48,994 nt of DNA from Prorocentrum cordatum (lineage: Eukaryota > Sar > Dinophyceae > Prorocentrales > Prorocentraceae). The notes under the pieces were generated by a model, which made no database searches, had not been told where the DNA came from, and saw only the letters and a program-made list of their open reading frames with translations. Location of the stretch: NCBI GenBank assembly GCA_963575745.1, contig CAUYUJ010014560.1:371834-420827 (forward strand), read 5' to 3'. Position numbers and translations under genes: made by a program. This document shows positions 20,280 through 31,930 of this stretch, piece after piece. Numbering within the stretch: the stretch's first letter is position 1; each line of letters begins with the position of its first letter.

Positions 20280-20520
20280 CTGAGATGGCCCCCCTCCTGG
20301 GCGCGGCTTTCAGGCGCCCCGAAGCGATGCAAGGAGGCCCCGAGCAGCGCCCGAGACGGTCCAAGAGAGCCCCGAAGTCGTCGAACGATCGGCCCGCGAC
20401 ACTCACGATGGCTCCCAGACGGCCCGCGACGCGCGCAAGACCCCCGAAGAGGCCACCGCGAGCTGAAACGACACCCGAAAACGCGATTCTGAATTTTGAA
20501 GAAAGCTGGTAGCAGAGAGA
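20280..20520. repeat. Dispersed GGCC-minisatellite copy, reverse orientation
   Basis: Contains GACGGTCCAAGAGAGCCCCGAAG and similar words, the reverse complement of the GGGCCGTCTTGG units at 29-34 kb. It resembles the copy at 4500-4740. Nothing coding is supported between 19930 and 20700. Confidence 0.55.
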
Positions 20521-20769
20521 CAAGGCGGAAACAGACCAGGGGCGACACCCCTCGGATGATGCGTCGAGACGAGATTGCGCGCGAGCCGCACGCCGACCGC
20601 CCAATGTCGGAGCGGGTCGGCGTCGCAAGAACTTGTGAACAAAGAAAAACCGAACAACTTGGAAATCTAATATTTTTCTTCGGAAAAACCACAACATCGT
20701 TGCGCCAATCCTCTTGGGGGGCGCAGCTTCATGGCAAGCGCTGCCACTGCCGCCCGGATCGTGCCTCGG

Positions 20770-21132
20770 TCAATCATCAGCGTCAGAAACGGAGCCACCG
20801 TGCAATCGGCGGGTAGAACCGCGAGCCGTTCTCCAGCTGATCACAATGTATGCAGTATCAGTACCGCTCGCCACGTCTGGAACAACAATGCGAGACTCGG
20901 CCTGGTCGGTCCGCCCCGCATTCGCGGCATCAGGCAAGTCGAACTCGTCTAGGGTGCGCCCTGAGAGCAGTCGCAGCTGATGCGATATCCACTGCAGCTG
21001 CCTGTAGGAGGCCACGCGCCCAAGTTTGTTCCTCGCTGATCGTGCAACGATGGCGTCGCCCATGGCTGCGTCGTCGCGCGCGAGCTCGCTCCCCGGCAAG
21101 AGCTGCTGCCAGGGCGGAAACGTGCCGGCGCC
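20770..21132 (-). CDS. Putative last exon of a hypothetical gene
   Basis: Minus-strand frame following an AG acceptor (CCCTTCAG at 21133). It reads GAGTFPPWQQLLPGSELARD, MGDAIVARSARNKLGRVA, RQLQWISHQLRLLSGRTLDE and RIVVPDVASGTDTAYIVISW, ending at a stop near 20770. The mixed, non-repetitive composition supports real coding origin. I do not recognise a domain. The phase agrees with the upstream exon only if that exon carries a frameshift. Confidence 0.42.
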   Translation of the reverse strand, partial: GAGTFPPWQQLLPGSELARDDAAMGDAIVARSARNKLGRVASYRQLQWISHQLRLLSGRTLDEFDLPDAANAGRTDQAESRIVVPDVASGTDTAYIVISWRTARGSTRRLHGGSVSDADD

Positions 21133-21594
21133 CTGAAGGGCGCCAGAAACATATTGTCAGGGGGCTTGCGCCACTCTGATTGGAGGAGGATTGCGCGATC
21201 TGCGCCATCGTCATTGTCAGGGGGCCTGCGCCGCTCTGATAGTGGAGGGGGATTGCGCCGCTCTGATGGCCAGGAGGCTTGCGCGACTTTTATGCATCAT
21301 ATTTGCAGGCCCCTCCCAGGAGACTTCGGAGGAGGGCGGGGGTAATCATGACGAGGGGGGCGGGGGGAACAGGAGTTTGGGGGGGCCTCGCGCGNNNNNN
21401 NNNNNNNNNNNNNNNNNNNNNNNNNNNNNNNNNNNNNNNNNNNNNNNNNNNNNNNNNNNNNNNNNNNNNNNNNNNNNNNNNNNNNNNNNNNNNNCTCACT
21501 GCATCCCTCGTGGGCGCATTTGAGCCGCGATCGTGAGGCTCGAAAGGGGCGCTGTCGGTATATCCGTGTTTCCCCTGCGTTCTCTTCCTCTCAC
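21133..21594 (-). other. Candidate intron containing an assembly gap and short repeats
   Basis: On the minus strand a GTGAGG donor follows TTGGAG at 21595, and CCCTTCAG closes the interval. Inside lie a 100-base N gap (21395-21494) and three to four copies of a GGGCTTGCGCCACTCTGAT-like unit (about 21157-21280). Confidence 0.4.
21395..21494. other. Assembly gap (100 N)
   Basis: Exactly 100 unknown bases, probably a scaffold join of arbitrary length. It is flanked by G-rich sequence on the left (GGGGGGGCGGGGGG). Confidence 0.98.
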
Positions 21595-22454
21595 CTCCAA
21601 CTTCGATCGTCTCGGCCCCAGCTGTCATCGCGCCAGCTTTCCGAACCCCATTGCCGCGACGACCGCCAGATCGTGGCGCCTCCCTGCCAAGGAATGGAGA
21701 AATCCGCAGCCTGCTGCTCCGCGTCTTCGCACGCGAACCATGGGCGAGGCATCCTGTCCTCATCTGCCCTGCGCCGCGCGGCATCTGCCTCGGCGCGCCA
21801 CTGAACATCCCGACGCCGATGCCCACGGGGTCTAGGAGGTCTCGCAGCAGGCGTGAAACTCGAAGAAGCATCCCCCGCGCTGTAGGACGTGTCCCACTAC
21901 GCTTGGTCCTCAGATCGGCGCCGCCTGAATTCTCGCTGATCATCCGGCGCCCGGCTGCTTGGCCTCTTTGCTCCCGTGTCGCTGCTCTCGTCGCCCTTCC
22001 CTTTGCCCGCGACGTCGCCCGACGCCCTCGCCGCCGTCGCGCGGCCCTCGGGCTTCGCAGAACGCGGCCTCTTAACCTCTTTGGCAGATGGCTCGCGGGA
22101 AGAAGCGCCAGCCCCGACATAGTCGGCTGGCGCCTCTGCGCCCGTTGCGCGCGCCTTCGGCATGGGGGCCCTTCGGAACTCTGCCTGTGGCCAGTAGTCC
22201 GCGATCTCCTCGTCCATGGCAGCAGCCTTCAGACTGGCGAGCGGTTCGACTTCCTGTGCTCCTGGAGCCGTCGCGCACCGCGCGGGCCATCTCCTTGCCA
22301 AATCCTCGTCCTTTCGAACTTGGAGGGATGCTGCGGCGCAGGTAGTTCGCCGTCTGGGGACGCGTGTAACCAGGCAAAGACTGTCGCGATGCTGCTGTGA
22401 AAAGCAGTCTTGCCATAGTGCAATGTAATCCACATGGGAAGCATGTGTAATCAT
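21595..22454 (-). pseudogene. Frame-broken hypothetical exon(s), charged and Trp/Arg/Asp-rich
   Basis: Starting near 22444 the minus strand reads MLPMWITLHYGKTAFHSSIA. It shifts to a frame with ANYLRRSIPPSSKGRGFGKE, then to one with AAAMDEEIADYWPQAEFRRA and a Lys/Glu/Arg/Ser-rich tail (KEVKRPRSAKPEGRATAARA). A TAG at 21897-21899 interrupts that last frame, which resumes as WDTSYSAGDASSSF and ends WRDDSWGRDDRSWR at the donor site. The charged, Trp-rich tail could be an RNA-binding or nucleocapsid-like region, but I see no named domain. Two frame changes and a stop argue for decay. Confidence 0.42.
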
Positions 22455-22489
22455 TGAAATTCGATTGTAGTTTCAGATACAGCTCATGC

Positions 22490-23080
22490 CTGGTTCAAGT
22501 GGGGTTCAATCGTAGTCCAAGTGTAGTTCAAGAATTAGCCACATGTAGTTCAAGTTTATGCGAGGGCGGTTCAGGTGTAGTCTTTGTAATCGGAGCACAT
22601 CAAATTCAGAGCAAACGTATTTCAACTGAAAGTAATTCACGTGTAGTTCGAATGAGATGCTAGTGTGGTGCAAGCGGGTTCCAAATGTGGTTACTACGTA
22701 GTCCGCGTAGTTCAAGTGCTGTCTAATGTTGGGCCAAGTGCAACTCAAGAGTGAATAAAGTGTGGACCAACTGACCTTCAGGTCTAGCTCATGTGTGGTG
22801 CCAGTGTAGTCTTTGCAGATCAAGTAAGTGTGAGTTCAAATGTAGTTCAAGCTTGTTCGCGTGCAGTTGAAGCGTAGTTCAAGTGTATATCAAGTGTATT
22901 TCAAGTGTAACGCAGGCGTGGCAGTGCAAGTGTTCACGTGAGGTCCCAGTGCAGTACAAGTGTAGTTCCAGTGTTGACAGTTGTGGTGTAGTGCAGGCGT
23001 AGGTCAATTGTGGTGCAGGTGTGGTTTACGTGTGATTCTGGCGCAGCTCATGCGTAGTCCAGGCGCGGCTTCAGCGTGTC
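22490..23080. repeat. Degenerate 11-bp repeat array, left part
   Basis: The motif GTTCAAGTGTA recurs with an 11-base period and heavy decay; around 22865-22905 four consecutive units are exactly 11 bases apart. No coding sequence is supported. The array continues at 24285-26640 after a GC-rich interruption. Confidence 0.85.
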
Positions 23081-24284
23081 CCTCGACTGGCGCTGGTGCG
23101 CGCCAAGTGCTGGTCAAGTATAATATCTACGTAATTGCTGTGCACTTCAAAGCGTGGCTCAGTCGCGGCCCAGGCGCTGCGCCCTCTTGGCGCACCGCAG
23201 CATGGCTGAGCATTCGCGGCGCGGTCGTCGTTCCAGCGCATGACAAGGACATGTCAGGTGTTAGCCGTGCGTGGCTCGAGCAACCGACGCGCGCTTCGGC
23301 CGCGGCGGCGCCGCTCCGCCCGCGGGCAGGCACGCGCGCCCGAGAGCGCGCGGGCGGCGGACTAGCCGCCGGCTCGGGGCCGCGCGTCCACCGCAGACGC
23401 GCCGCGCCGCCCGGGCCGACGGCCGCGCGCGGCGCTGTTTGGCCCGCGCGTCCTTCAGGCGCAATAAAAAAGGAATTCGCGCCGCGCAACGCAAATCCCA
23501 CATGCGCGCGTTCGAGCGGGCCCTCCCCGATCGCGCGCGCGACGGCGGCGCGGCGGCGCTGATTCCTGCGCGCTACCAAGCCCCAGCGCCGCGCGAACTG
23601 GCGGCCGCGCGGAATCTCGCGCCCGAGCGAGGCCGGCGGCGGCGCGGCAGCTCGCCCCGCCCGGGCAGCCCGCAAGCGCCCCGCCGACCGCTGCGGCGCG
23701 CAGGTTACCGCGCGCCCCGCGGCGATGCATGCGCGGCCAAAGAACCGGGGCCACGCGCGCGGACATGGGCCGCGGACTGCATGGAATAATAGGGTACGCG
23801 AGCCACGCGCCAACGTAGCCGCCCTCCCCATGCAAAACGGCTTCGCGCGCCAAGTGCAGCCCTGGCCCACGCGCGGCCCCGTGTCCGCCCCGCGCTAGAT
23901 TGCGTGCGCGGGCGTGGTTCGGACGTGCCCCGTGCGTCGCGAATCGAATGGGAACACTGCCCAAACCGCGGCGCGCGCGCGCTCCGCCCATGGCCCAAGG
24001 CGCCCCCCGCCCGCGCCCTGCTGCTGCGCAGAGCGGCTTCTCGTCGGCCCCGGGTTCGACATTGGGCGCCTCATTTGGCGGCGGCGCGCCCCCGCATTCG
24101 ACGGCTGTCGCAGCCGCGCGAAGATGGTTTTCACTCCGATCGCGCCTATCTGCCCCAGGAAAGGCGCTGTTCGAGCGAAACTCAGCCAGGTCGAGCATGA
24201 CGGGGATGGGGGCCCTGAAACAACTCTGGGACGCCCTCGCGACATCCCAGGTTTTGGTGCGCATGTCCGAGTGCCCCTTACTTG
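23081..24284. other. GC-rich island interrupting the 11-bp array
   Basis: 1.2 kb of CGCG-rich sequence open on both strands over long distances with Arg/Ala/Pro/Gly-only composition. In texture it resembles the insert at 15624-17024 and the island at 27440-28340, which suggests a mobile origin. I could not find convincing terminal inverted repeats or a target duplication. Confidence 0.5.
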
Positions 24285-26640
24285 CGAGCGCAAGTGTGAA
24301 CCAAGTGTGGCTCAGGTGTAATTCAAGTGGTGTCCAGGGGTTAGTTCAACTGCAGCTGAAGTATAATTCAAGCGAAGTCCAAGTGTAGTGCGACTGCCCC
24401 AACACGAAGTTCAGGTGCACTGTAAAAAAGTAGTTGACGTGTGGTCGTGGTAATCCAAATGCAGTTCAAGTATAGTCACAGTGCGGCCCGAAGCTAAGCC
24501 AAAGAGTAGTTCAAGTGCAACTTAAGTGTATTTCAGTTGTAGTTGAGGTGTGGCGCAGAGTAGCCATCGCAGATTCAGCGCAGCCTGAAGCTAGACCAAG
24601 TACAGCTCAAGTGAAATAAAAGTGCATATCGACTGTGGCTCGTTCAAGTGTGGTTCAAGCGTAGCCAAAACAGTTCAATCGTAGACCAAATGTAGCTCAA
24701 GTGTGGTACACGTGTAGATCACGTGGAGTTTAAATGTGTTTCAGGTGTGTCTCAAGTGCAAGTCAGGCGTGGTCCCGGCGAGGCCCTTGTAGCTCACTTG
24801 CACTTCAGGAGTAGCCCCTCTGTGTCTCAAGTGAAGTTCAAATGTACGTCAAGTGTGGGCCTGGTGCAACTCGAATGTTATTCCAGTGCGGGCCAAGTGT
24901 AGCCCCTGTAGTTCAAGTGTAGTCCAAGTGTTGTTCAAGTGAAGCTCAAGTTTGTTACACATGTGGCCCACGTGTGTTTCAAGTGTAATTCAACAATTAT
25001 AGCATGTGGTCCAAGTGTTACCCGTGTAGTTCGAGTCTAGTCCAAGTGTCGTTCATATGTGTCCCACCTGTAGTTCAAGTACAACTCATCTGTAGTTGAA
25101 GTGAAATGCAAGTGTGCCTCAGGTGTAATGCAAGAGTGGTTCAGGCCAAGCCATTGTAGCTCATGCGGGTTGCACGTGCGACTCAAGTGTAGTGCAAGTG
25201 TGGTTCAAGTGCCGATCAAGCGACGTCCAAGTATGTCTGAAGCGTGGCTCAAGAGATAACGAAGTGTGTTTCAGGCGACGCCGGTGCAGTTCAAATGTAG
25301 TGCAAGTGCGGTTCCGATGTGCACCAGGTGTCTTTCAAATATAAGTCAAGTGACTTGCAAGAGCGTCTCAAGTATCTGTCAGGTCTGGCTCAAGTGTGGT
25401 ACGCGCGCGATGCTTGAAGTCGAAGTGTAGCTCAAATGGTAGCCCACTGTGATTCGCAAGCCGTTCAAGCTCAGTCCGAGTCTGGTTGGTGCGCAGGCCA
25501 GGTGTAGTTCAAGTGCGGTTCCGGAGTAGCCCGTCTGGTTCAAGTGTGGTTCGAATGAAGATCAGGTGTAATTCAATTCTAGTTCAATTGTAGTTTAACT
25601 GTCATTCAAATGTTGTTTAAGTGTAGATCAGGAGTGGCTCAACTATGGATCAGGTGTAGACTGTGTAGATATAAAAACACAAGGGAGTTCCGAGTGAAGT
25701 GCATGTGTAGCGCAGGTCTAGTTCAAGTGTCTCTCAAGTGAAGTGCATGTGCAGTGCAAGCGCGGACCAGATGAAGCCCTGGTAGTTCATGGGTAGATCA
25801 TGCGCGCTGGAAGCTGTAATGAAAGGGTTGCCCACGCGCACCTCACTTGAAGTTCAAGTGTAGGTCAAATCGTTTTTTGTTGTTGTTTTCCTCCGCGGTT
25901 CCTGTGTAGTTTAGTTCACGTAACCCAAACTTAATTCAAACGCGCTTTAAATTCGGTTCAATTGTAAATCACATGTCGTTCATGAGTAGCCCAAGTGAAA
26001 TCTCAGTGCGGCTCGCTTGTATTCCATGTGCTTCAAGTGAAAAGCATGTGTGGTTCAAATAAAAATCCTGGAGTGCTTCGCGCGCATTGCACGTGGTTCA
26101 CGTGCAGTTCAGATGCAGTTCAGGTGTAATTCAAGTGCGGTCCAGGTGCGCCCCCCTATAGTTCAAGGGTCGCTCAAATCTGGTCCAAGCCTACTTTAAA
26201 TCTCATGTGCATGTTTATCAGGTGCGCTCCAAGTACAAGTGCAGTGCAGGCGTCGCCAGTGTAGTTCAAGTGTTGTGTAAGTCAATCTCAAGCGTAATTC
26301 AAATTTAAGTCAAGTCTAAGTCAAGTGTCGTCTAAATGTAATGCAGGCGCGTTTCAAGTTTAATTCATTGTAGTTCAAGTACGGTGCGGGTGCACCCCGC
26401 TCAGTGCAAGTATAGATCCAATGAAGTTCAAGTGGAACTCCTGTGCAGAGCCAGTGTGGTCAAGTGCGGCTCCAGTGGAGTCGTTGCTGTTCAATGTGCA
26501 AGCCACGTAGTTCTAGTGCAATTGAAGCGTAGTTTCAAACGTGTTTCAAGCGTCGTTCAAACGCAACACAAGCGTGGCTCAAGCGTAGTTCAAGCGTGAC
26601 GCAAGTGCACTTCAAACTGCAGCTTGACTGCAGCGCGTAG
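24285..26640. repeat. Degenerate 11-bp repeat array, right part
   Basis: 2.35 kb of GTTCAAGTGTA-type units, often with TGGCTCAAGTG, TGGTTCAAG or TAGTCCAAG variants. It is mostly free of long open frames. A short A/T patch (25870-25895) and GC-richer units toward 26560-26640 are the only irregularities. Confidence 0.88.
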
Positions 26641-26649
26641 CGAGACGCC

Positions 26650-27430
26650 GCGCAGCACCGCACAGGTGCACAAGGGCAAACCGCGAGGTGCACAAGGGCA
26701 AGGCCGCCTCGCAACCCAGCGAGAAATTGTACTGCGCGGCGCAACGTGGCGCCGCGAGGATCATCGCGCGGGGCGTGGAACGTCGTTTGCGCGACATGTG
26801 TGAGCACGAATAGTGTGGAACTGATGAGTGTCAAGCGTGCCATGTTGGCAAAGATCATTCCTGCTCGCGGTATCAATGTTGGTGGGGGGTCTTGGTCCTG
26901 ATCGTGCGTTTCAGAGCCTGCTCGTGCCATTGGGCCGAATGCCGTCTCCACTGCCACCGCGCGGAAGGCCGCTGGATTCAGATGCGAGAAGACTGGGCCT
27001 GCACCGAGTTGCTTTGCTAGTGGTGCCCTGGCCTGTGTGAAATGGCACTGCTGTTCCATACTTCCAAAGAAGAGACCCTTGTTGAGTAAATGATGCTTTC
27101 AGTATTAGTCGGTGCGTGTGCTTCGCGTTGCTGGCGGGATATGCTTTTGACATGTCGTTCGTGAATATGTCCAATCATGTTTGCTTGCGTCGTGTCACGT
27201 TCCTGGTGGGCGGAGATGTCTTGGGCCGTGAAATAACTTAGTCCAGTGCGGCAAGACAAATTGGCTCATTGGGCGTTTTGCCGCAGCATTGACAGCGGCC
27301 GTCGTCATCCGCGAGCTTGGCTTCATCTTGTGCTGCAAAAAATCATGTGAATTCGCATGCTTGCTGCTCGTCGAATTCTAGGACCGTCCTTTGCTCGTCT
27401 GTGAAATAATGCACAGCTTGCGTCCTAGCG
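26650..27430 (-). pseudogene. Possible minus-strand coding remnant
   Basis: Several short minus-strand stretches look protein-like: AVHYFTDEQRTVLEFDEQQA (about 27410-27350), DEAKLADDDGRCQCCGKTPN after an acceptor-like TTTTTTGCAG near 27332, ERDTTQANMIGHIHERHV near 27180, and MARLTLISSTLFVLTHVAQT near 26830. They lie in different frames with stops between them. The CQCC pair could be part of a metal site. I do not recognise the family, and some of these may be chance frames. Confidence 0.25.
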
Positions 27431-27439
27431 GCTCACTTC

Positions 27440-28340
27440 CTGGTGGCCGGTCCGTATCGTAATGCTGCCTTTGCACGTTGCCACGCTGACGTGTGCTCGC
27501 GCAAGTCGTGGAAGCGCTGTAAGTTGTTCTCGAGCGCGAAAGATGCCCGTGCCCTTACCCAGGCGGGGTGGCAAGGGGCGGGGGGCACGACGCGCCGCTG
27601 CCGACGGTGGTTGCATAAGTGCAGATGCGACGGCCCATGAATTACTACAGGGCGCTGTCTTCTCGGAACATCCGCTGGCGCCGAAGGCGCGCGCGCCCCA
27701 ATCGGCAGATTGGCCGACAGCGCATCGGTCGCGCTCGGGCTAGAGTAGGTCGTTCGGAGGCGCGCCCACGAAGGCGCACAATCAAGCGTTTGGGGCTCGA
27801 CGCGTAAAATGTGCCCTGGGCGCCCCGGGCGGGCGCCGTTGCAGCCCCGCGCTCGCCCCCAACGGCTGGCGCCCCGCGCGCCGGGCGCGGTCGCCAGGGG
27901 CTGCCCCCTGGAAAACCCGCCTGGCGTCGCCCCAGCTAGGTCCGGGCGCGCGTCGGGGGGCGCAGTCGCCGACGCGCGTTGACGGTGCCCCCGGACACGC
28001 GCCCGCACCTAGTCGCGGTGGCGTCGTTTCCGAAATCGCTCTCGGGCGCGCGCGCGGCCCCCGAGAGCGCGCCCGAACGCGGCCGCGGCGGCCCCCAGGG
28101 GGGCGCGAGATTGCCACGACGCTCCTGCGGGCAGGCCCAAACGCAACTGAGCGGCGCCTGTCCCCAAATGGGGCCCCGATGCCCCAAGGCGCCCCTTGCG
28201 CCAACCAAGGCATGTCGCTGCCATCGAACAACCGGCCGTTCAGCGCGTCGTTGCGCCCTGACGCGCGGATGCTGAAACAGCGCGCACGAGGCAGGCTGAT
28301 CGGGCGCAGTGGCAGGCGCCCAATCCATCGGACGGCCCGT
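27440..28340. other. GC-rich island, no supported gene
   Basis: GC-rich sequence with long open frames on both strands and Arg/Ala/Pro/Gly-rich translations. It contains GGGGCTGCCCCCTGG- and GCGCCGGGCGCGG-like short palindromes. No conserved protein pattern was found. Confidence 0.5.
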
Positions 28341-28929
28341 TTCTCAGTAGTGACATTCTACTGGCGAAGCTTTCGGCGACAAAACGCCAATCAACAAATA
28401 AACGATTTCAACTAGAAATGAGTGGCGTAGCGTTGGTAGAAGCGCAACTGTCTGATTGCGAAAGCACGCGAGCCCGCGCGATGCTTCATGCCCAATTGGG
28501 CTACTCCGAGAGAGGCGCGAGCAGCACGGTTGGCACGAACGAAGTCCAAAACATTTCGGCCGCGAAGAACGACGATGCGAGCACGACCAGGAAAAGCAAT
28601 GCAATTCGCAAGGGCGAAACATTAAAACACAAGTCTGGGCGCATAGCAATGCGACGGCGGCTATCAAGGCAAGCGTAACTTCACTAACCGCTGAAGGTCG
28701 CGCAAACAAGCGCTTGGCCGAACAAAAACACACGATATTACCACGAACCCCGACCTTGGAGGACAAATGGGGGCTCCTGCGATGTGAGCTCAGCACGTGG
28801 CCATGCGAGCCACTGTGGGGGGACGCGTGGCTTGCGAGCAAGTGAACTGCAAAGAAAAGCGTGCATGCGGGCCCAATTTTGATAGACCCGTGCGTTGCAG
28901 GTGAGATGCCAAGAGGGCACCTCACGGTG

Positions 28930-30430
28930 GTTCCCGTGTTGTCCGTTTGAAGTGGTGGCGCTTTGTCGGGGCGTCTCCAGACACCCTGGGGTCCTCTGGA
29001 GCAGTGTTGGGGCCCTCTTGACAATATCTGGGGGCCTCCTGGTCGTGGGATGAACGCTGGTTCCCGTGTTGTCCGTTTGACGGCGTCCCCAACCATCTTG
29101 GGGCCCTCTTGGGCAGTCTTGGGGCCCTGTTGGGGGCGGCTGGGGACTTCCCGGAGGCCCGTTCCAAGCTCGCTGGGGCCTCTTGAAAGCCTCTCGGGGG
29201 TCTCCTGGGGGCCCGTCGGGGCCTCCTGGGTGTTTCTTGGGCTGGGGAACCCGAAATGTAAGTCCCTGCCACCTCTCTGAAGTTTTCCTAGGCATTCCTG
29301 AAGCTTTCGGAGGCTGTCTTCGAAGCCTCTTGCGCCGTCTCGAAAGCGTGTTGGACTGGTCTGGGCACTCCTGGGGGCCTCTCAGGCCGTCTGCGGGCGG
29401 CCTTTGGGACCTCTTGCGCCGCCCCCGAACGTCGGGGAGCCGAGGGCGCCGAAACCCGAAAGACATTTAGAAAACCAGCGAAGACAAATAAATTTTGACA
29501 CGCGGGGCTCTGGGAGGGCCTCTCAGGCCTCCCGAGGCGCCCTGGGACCGCCGAGGGCCGTCTGGGCGCGATGTTTGGGGCCTCCTGGGGGCCTTGCGGG
29601 GCCTCCGGGGGGTCCTTTTGCGCGGTGAGCTTGAAATGTAAGTTCCTGCCCTTTTTCTAGATGCATCCTGGGGGCGTTCCTGGAACCCTTGGAGGCCGCC
29701 TTGGAGGCGTCTTGGGCCGTCTTGAGAGCGTGTTGGACTGTCCGAGCGCTCTCTTGGAGGCCTCTTAGGCCGTCTTGGGGCGGCATTTGGGTCCTCTTGG
29801 GCTGTTTTTTCGAGCGTCGGCAAGCCGAAAACGTGGAAACCCGATAAACTTTCAAAAGCCCAGCGACAACCAATACAGATTGACACTTGGGGCTCTCTGG
29901 GAGGGCCGAATTCGGGGGCCTCCCGAGGCGTCCTGGGAGTTCCCTGGGCCGTCTGGGCGCGATGTTTGGGGCCTGCTGGAGGCCGAGTGGGGCCTCCGGG
30001 GGGTCATTTTGGGCGGTGAGGGCCTCTTGGGCCGTCATGACGGCGTATTGGGCTGTCTGGGCGCCTTCCTGGGGGCATCTGAGGCCGTCTTTGGGCGGTT
30101 TGGGGGCCCTCTTGGGCTGTCTTGGCGCGTCGGCAAGCCGAAGGCGCGAAAACCCGACAAACATGCAAAAACCAAAGGAACACCAATGCATTTTGACACT
30201 GGGGGCTCTCTGGGAGGGCCACTCGGAAGCCTCTCGAAGCGTCCTGGAAGCCCCCTGGGCCATCCGGGCGCGATCTTGGACGGCCTGGATCGACCCGACG
30301 GCGACTCGTGGCCCTCTCGGAACATATTGCCGACCATCTTGGGGCCGCCCGCGCCGCGCGGAAGCGCGTCTGCCGAAATTGGGCCGTCTTCCGCCGTCTT
30401 CCGCCGGCTTCCGCCGGCGTTCCCCCCGCG
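28930..30430. repeat. GGCC minisatellite with ~385-bp higher-order units (copy A)
   Basis: Short units of the GGGGCCTCTTGGGCCGTC type are organised in higher-order repeats marked by an A-rich spacer (AAACCCGA, then AAAACCAGCGA, then TTGACAC and GGGGCTCTCTGGGAGGGCC). Spacers lie near 29450, 29840 and 30150. Confidence 0.85.
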
Positions 30431-30526
30431 GCCGGGAGGGGGTCCCGGGCCCCCCCCCCCAGGCCCCCCAGGGGGGGCACCAAACGGGAACCCATCCTCA
30501 AGGTCGGGGAAAAAGATGACGCACAA
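30430..30526 (-). repeat. Short dispersed element, minus orientation
   Basis: Its reverse complement (TTTTTCCCCGACCTTGAGGA, GGGTTCCCGTT, GTGCCCCCCCTGGGGGG) matches 34984-35085. It sits inside copy A but outside the matching position of copy B, so it inserted independently. Confidence 0.7.
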
Positions 30527-31330
30527 AGGCGTCGCGCATGAGCGCGAACACGAGCGCGACGTGCACGCTCGAACAAAACGCGCGCGAATCGCGGTGAACG
30601 CGCGCGCGCGCGAGGGCGATGGTAGATCCTGTAGTCACAGCGCGACGCAAGCTTGCGCTGCGAATTCGAATCTCGCCAGACGCGCTCCTTAGAGCAATCG
30701 GAAAAGCGGCGCGTAGCCATCGTTGCACGGGGCGCTCGGCGCCACAGCGTGACGCGATGATGGAACTTAAGCCGCCCGAGAGCGGGGGGGGCGCCGAGGG
30801 GGGAAAAGGAGGGAGTGGAAGAGAGCGAGGATGGCGAGGGGGATGGAGGGATGAAAGGGAGGAGAGGGAGGATGACTGGGGAAGCGGGGAGTAGGAGGAG
30901 AAGACGGGGGAGGAGCAGGAACGGGAACGGAACGATAGGGGAGGTGGAGGATCGCGAGGGGGGGTTGTAGGCCGCGCCTACCTCCTCCGGACTCTTCCGG
31001 GCCATCCTGCGGCGATTTGTGCTACCCCATCGGGGCGCGCTGGGCGCTCTGCAACCTGTGAAGGTGAAGGCGCGAACACCAATTCCATCTTTAATCTTCG
31101 CAGTCTGGCGGCGCCCCGGGGGCGCCTTCACTGACCAATTGCAGCATTTTTGCGGGCGCCCGCATTGTTTTCAAGCAGTTTGGGTACAATTTGAGCCACT
31201 GGGCGGCCGCATCAAGCTTCCGACCCTCGCGCGCGATCACATTGAGCAACGTCGGCCGTCTCTGGGAGCTCTGAATATAACCAGCGATGAATCTTGGAAG
31301 GGTCAAATGTTGAACCTTTCTTATCGTGAA

Positions 31331-31930
31331 ATCGTCGTGGCGTTGACCCTTCTTAGCGTCGCGAGTGCGTTTTCTACCCGTCCTTCCGTCGACCAGCGGC
31401 CCTGGCCGCCGCCCTCGTTGGCCTCGAGATGTCCTGTTCACATCGGCGTGCATCTGGAACTCCCCTGGGCCCCTGTGGCGCTCCTGGGGCTCTCTTAAGC
31501 GCCCCCTGGGGCGGTGATGGGGTCTTCTTGGGCCTCTGGGGCTCTCTTGGACAGTCTTGGGATCCGTTCGGGGCGCCGCGTCGAGGGGCCTATTGGGGCT
31601 CGCTGGGTTGTTTGTCGGCGATGTGACAGGCCTCTGGGATCACATTGGGCCCTCTCGGGTTATGACGCAAATTTCAAGCCGCGTTCAGCCGCGCCAAAGA
31701 ACACCGCCCTATGGAGCCAAACAGAATAACGACAACGGAAGGGGCGACGGCGTCGGTGTCGTCGCACAGTCTTCCCCTTGGGAGACGCCGTGGGAATGGT
31801 CAAATCCTGCCCCCGCTGCCCCTCGCGCCCCCCCCGCCCGCCCCCTTTCCTGCCCCCTGCAACTGGGCGGCCCTTGGGATGTTCAGCACGAAGCGAAAGC
31901 GGCGCAAGCGCGGGGCGGAACTGGATCGCC
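31331..31930. other. Spacer between the duplicated blocks
   Basis: Contains a short GGGGCTCTCTTGG-type minisatellite remnant (31460-31660) and C-rich sequence (31810-31860). No supported gene. Confidence 0.5.

Larger units (their letters stand above)
28736..31330. repeat. Segmental duplication copy A
   Basis: Begins TATTACCACGAACCCCGACC and continues with GGAGGACAAATGGGGGCTCC, GGGGGGACGCGTGGCTTGCG and AAAGAAAAGCGTGCATGCGG, followed by the GGCC minisatellite and a tail (about 30950-31330) with TTGTAGGCCGCG, GGCCATCCTGCGGCGA, GGGCGCCCGC and ACGTCGGCCGTCT. All of these recur in the same order in copy B (32600-34980). Differences include a 300-400-base GC-rich insertion in A (about 30425-30775). 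Long frames inside are repeat by-products. Confidence 0.88.

Noticed and set aside
24285-26640. Relict dinoflagellate spliced-leader sequence (TGGCTCAAG words)
   Set aside because: The matches are short and belong to the 11-bp repeat consensus; the upstream CCGTAGCCATTTT part of the leader is absent.
22490-26640. CRISPR-like array
   Set aside because: The units are 11 bases, degenerate and without spacers, and the organism is eukaryotic.
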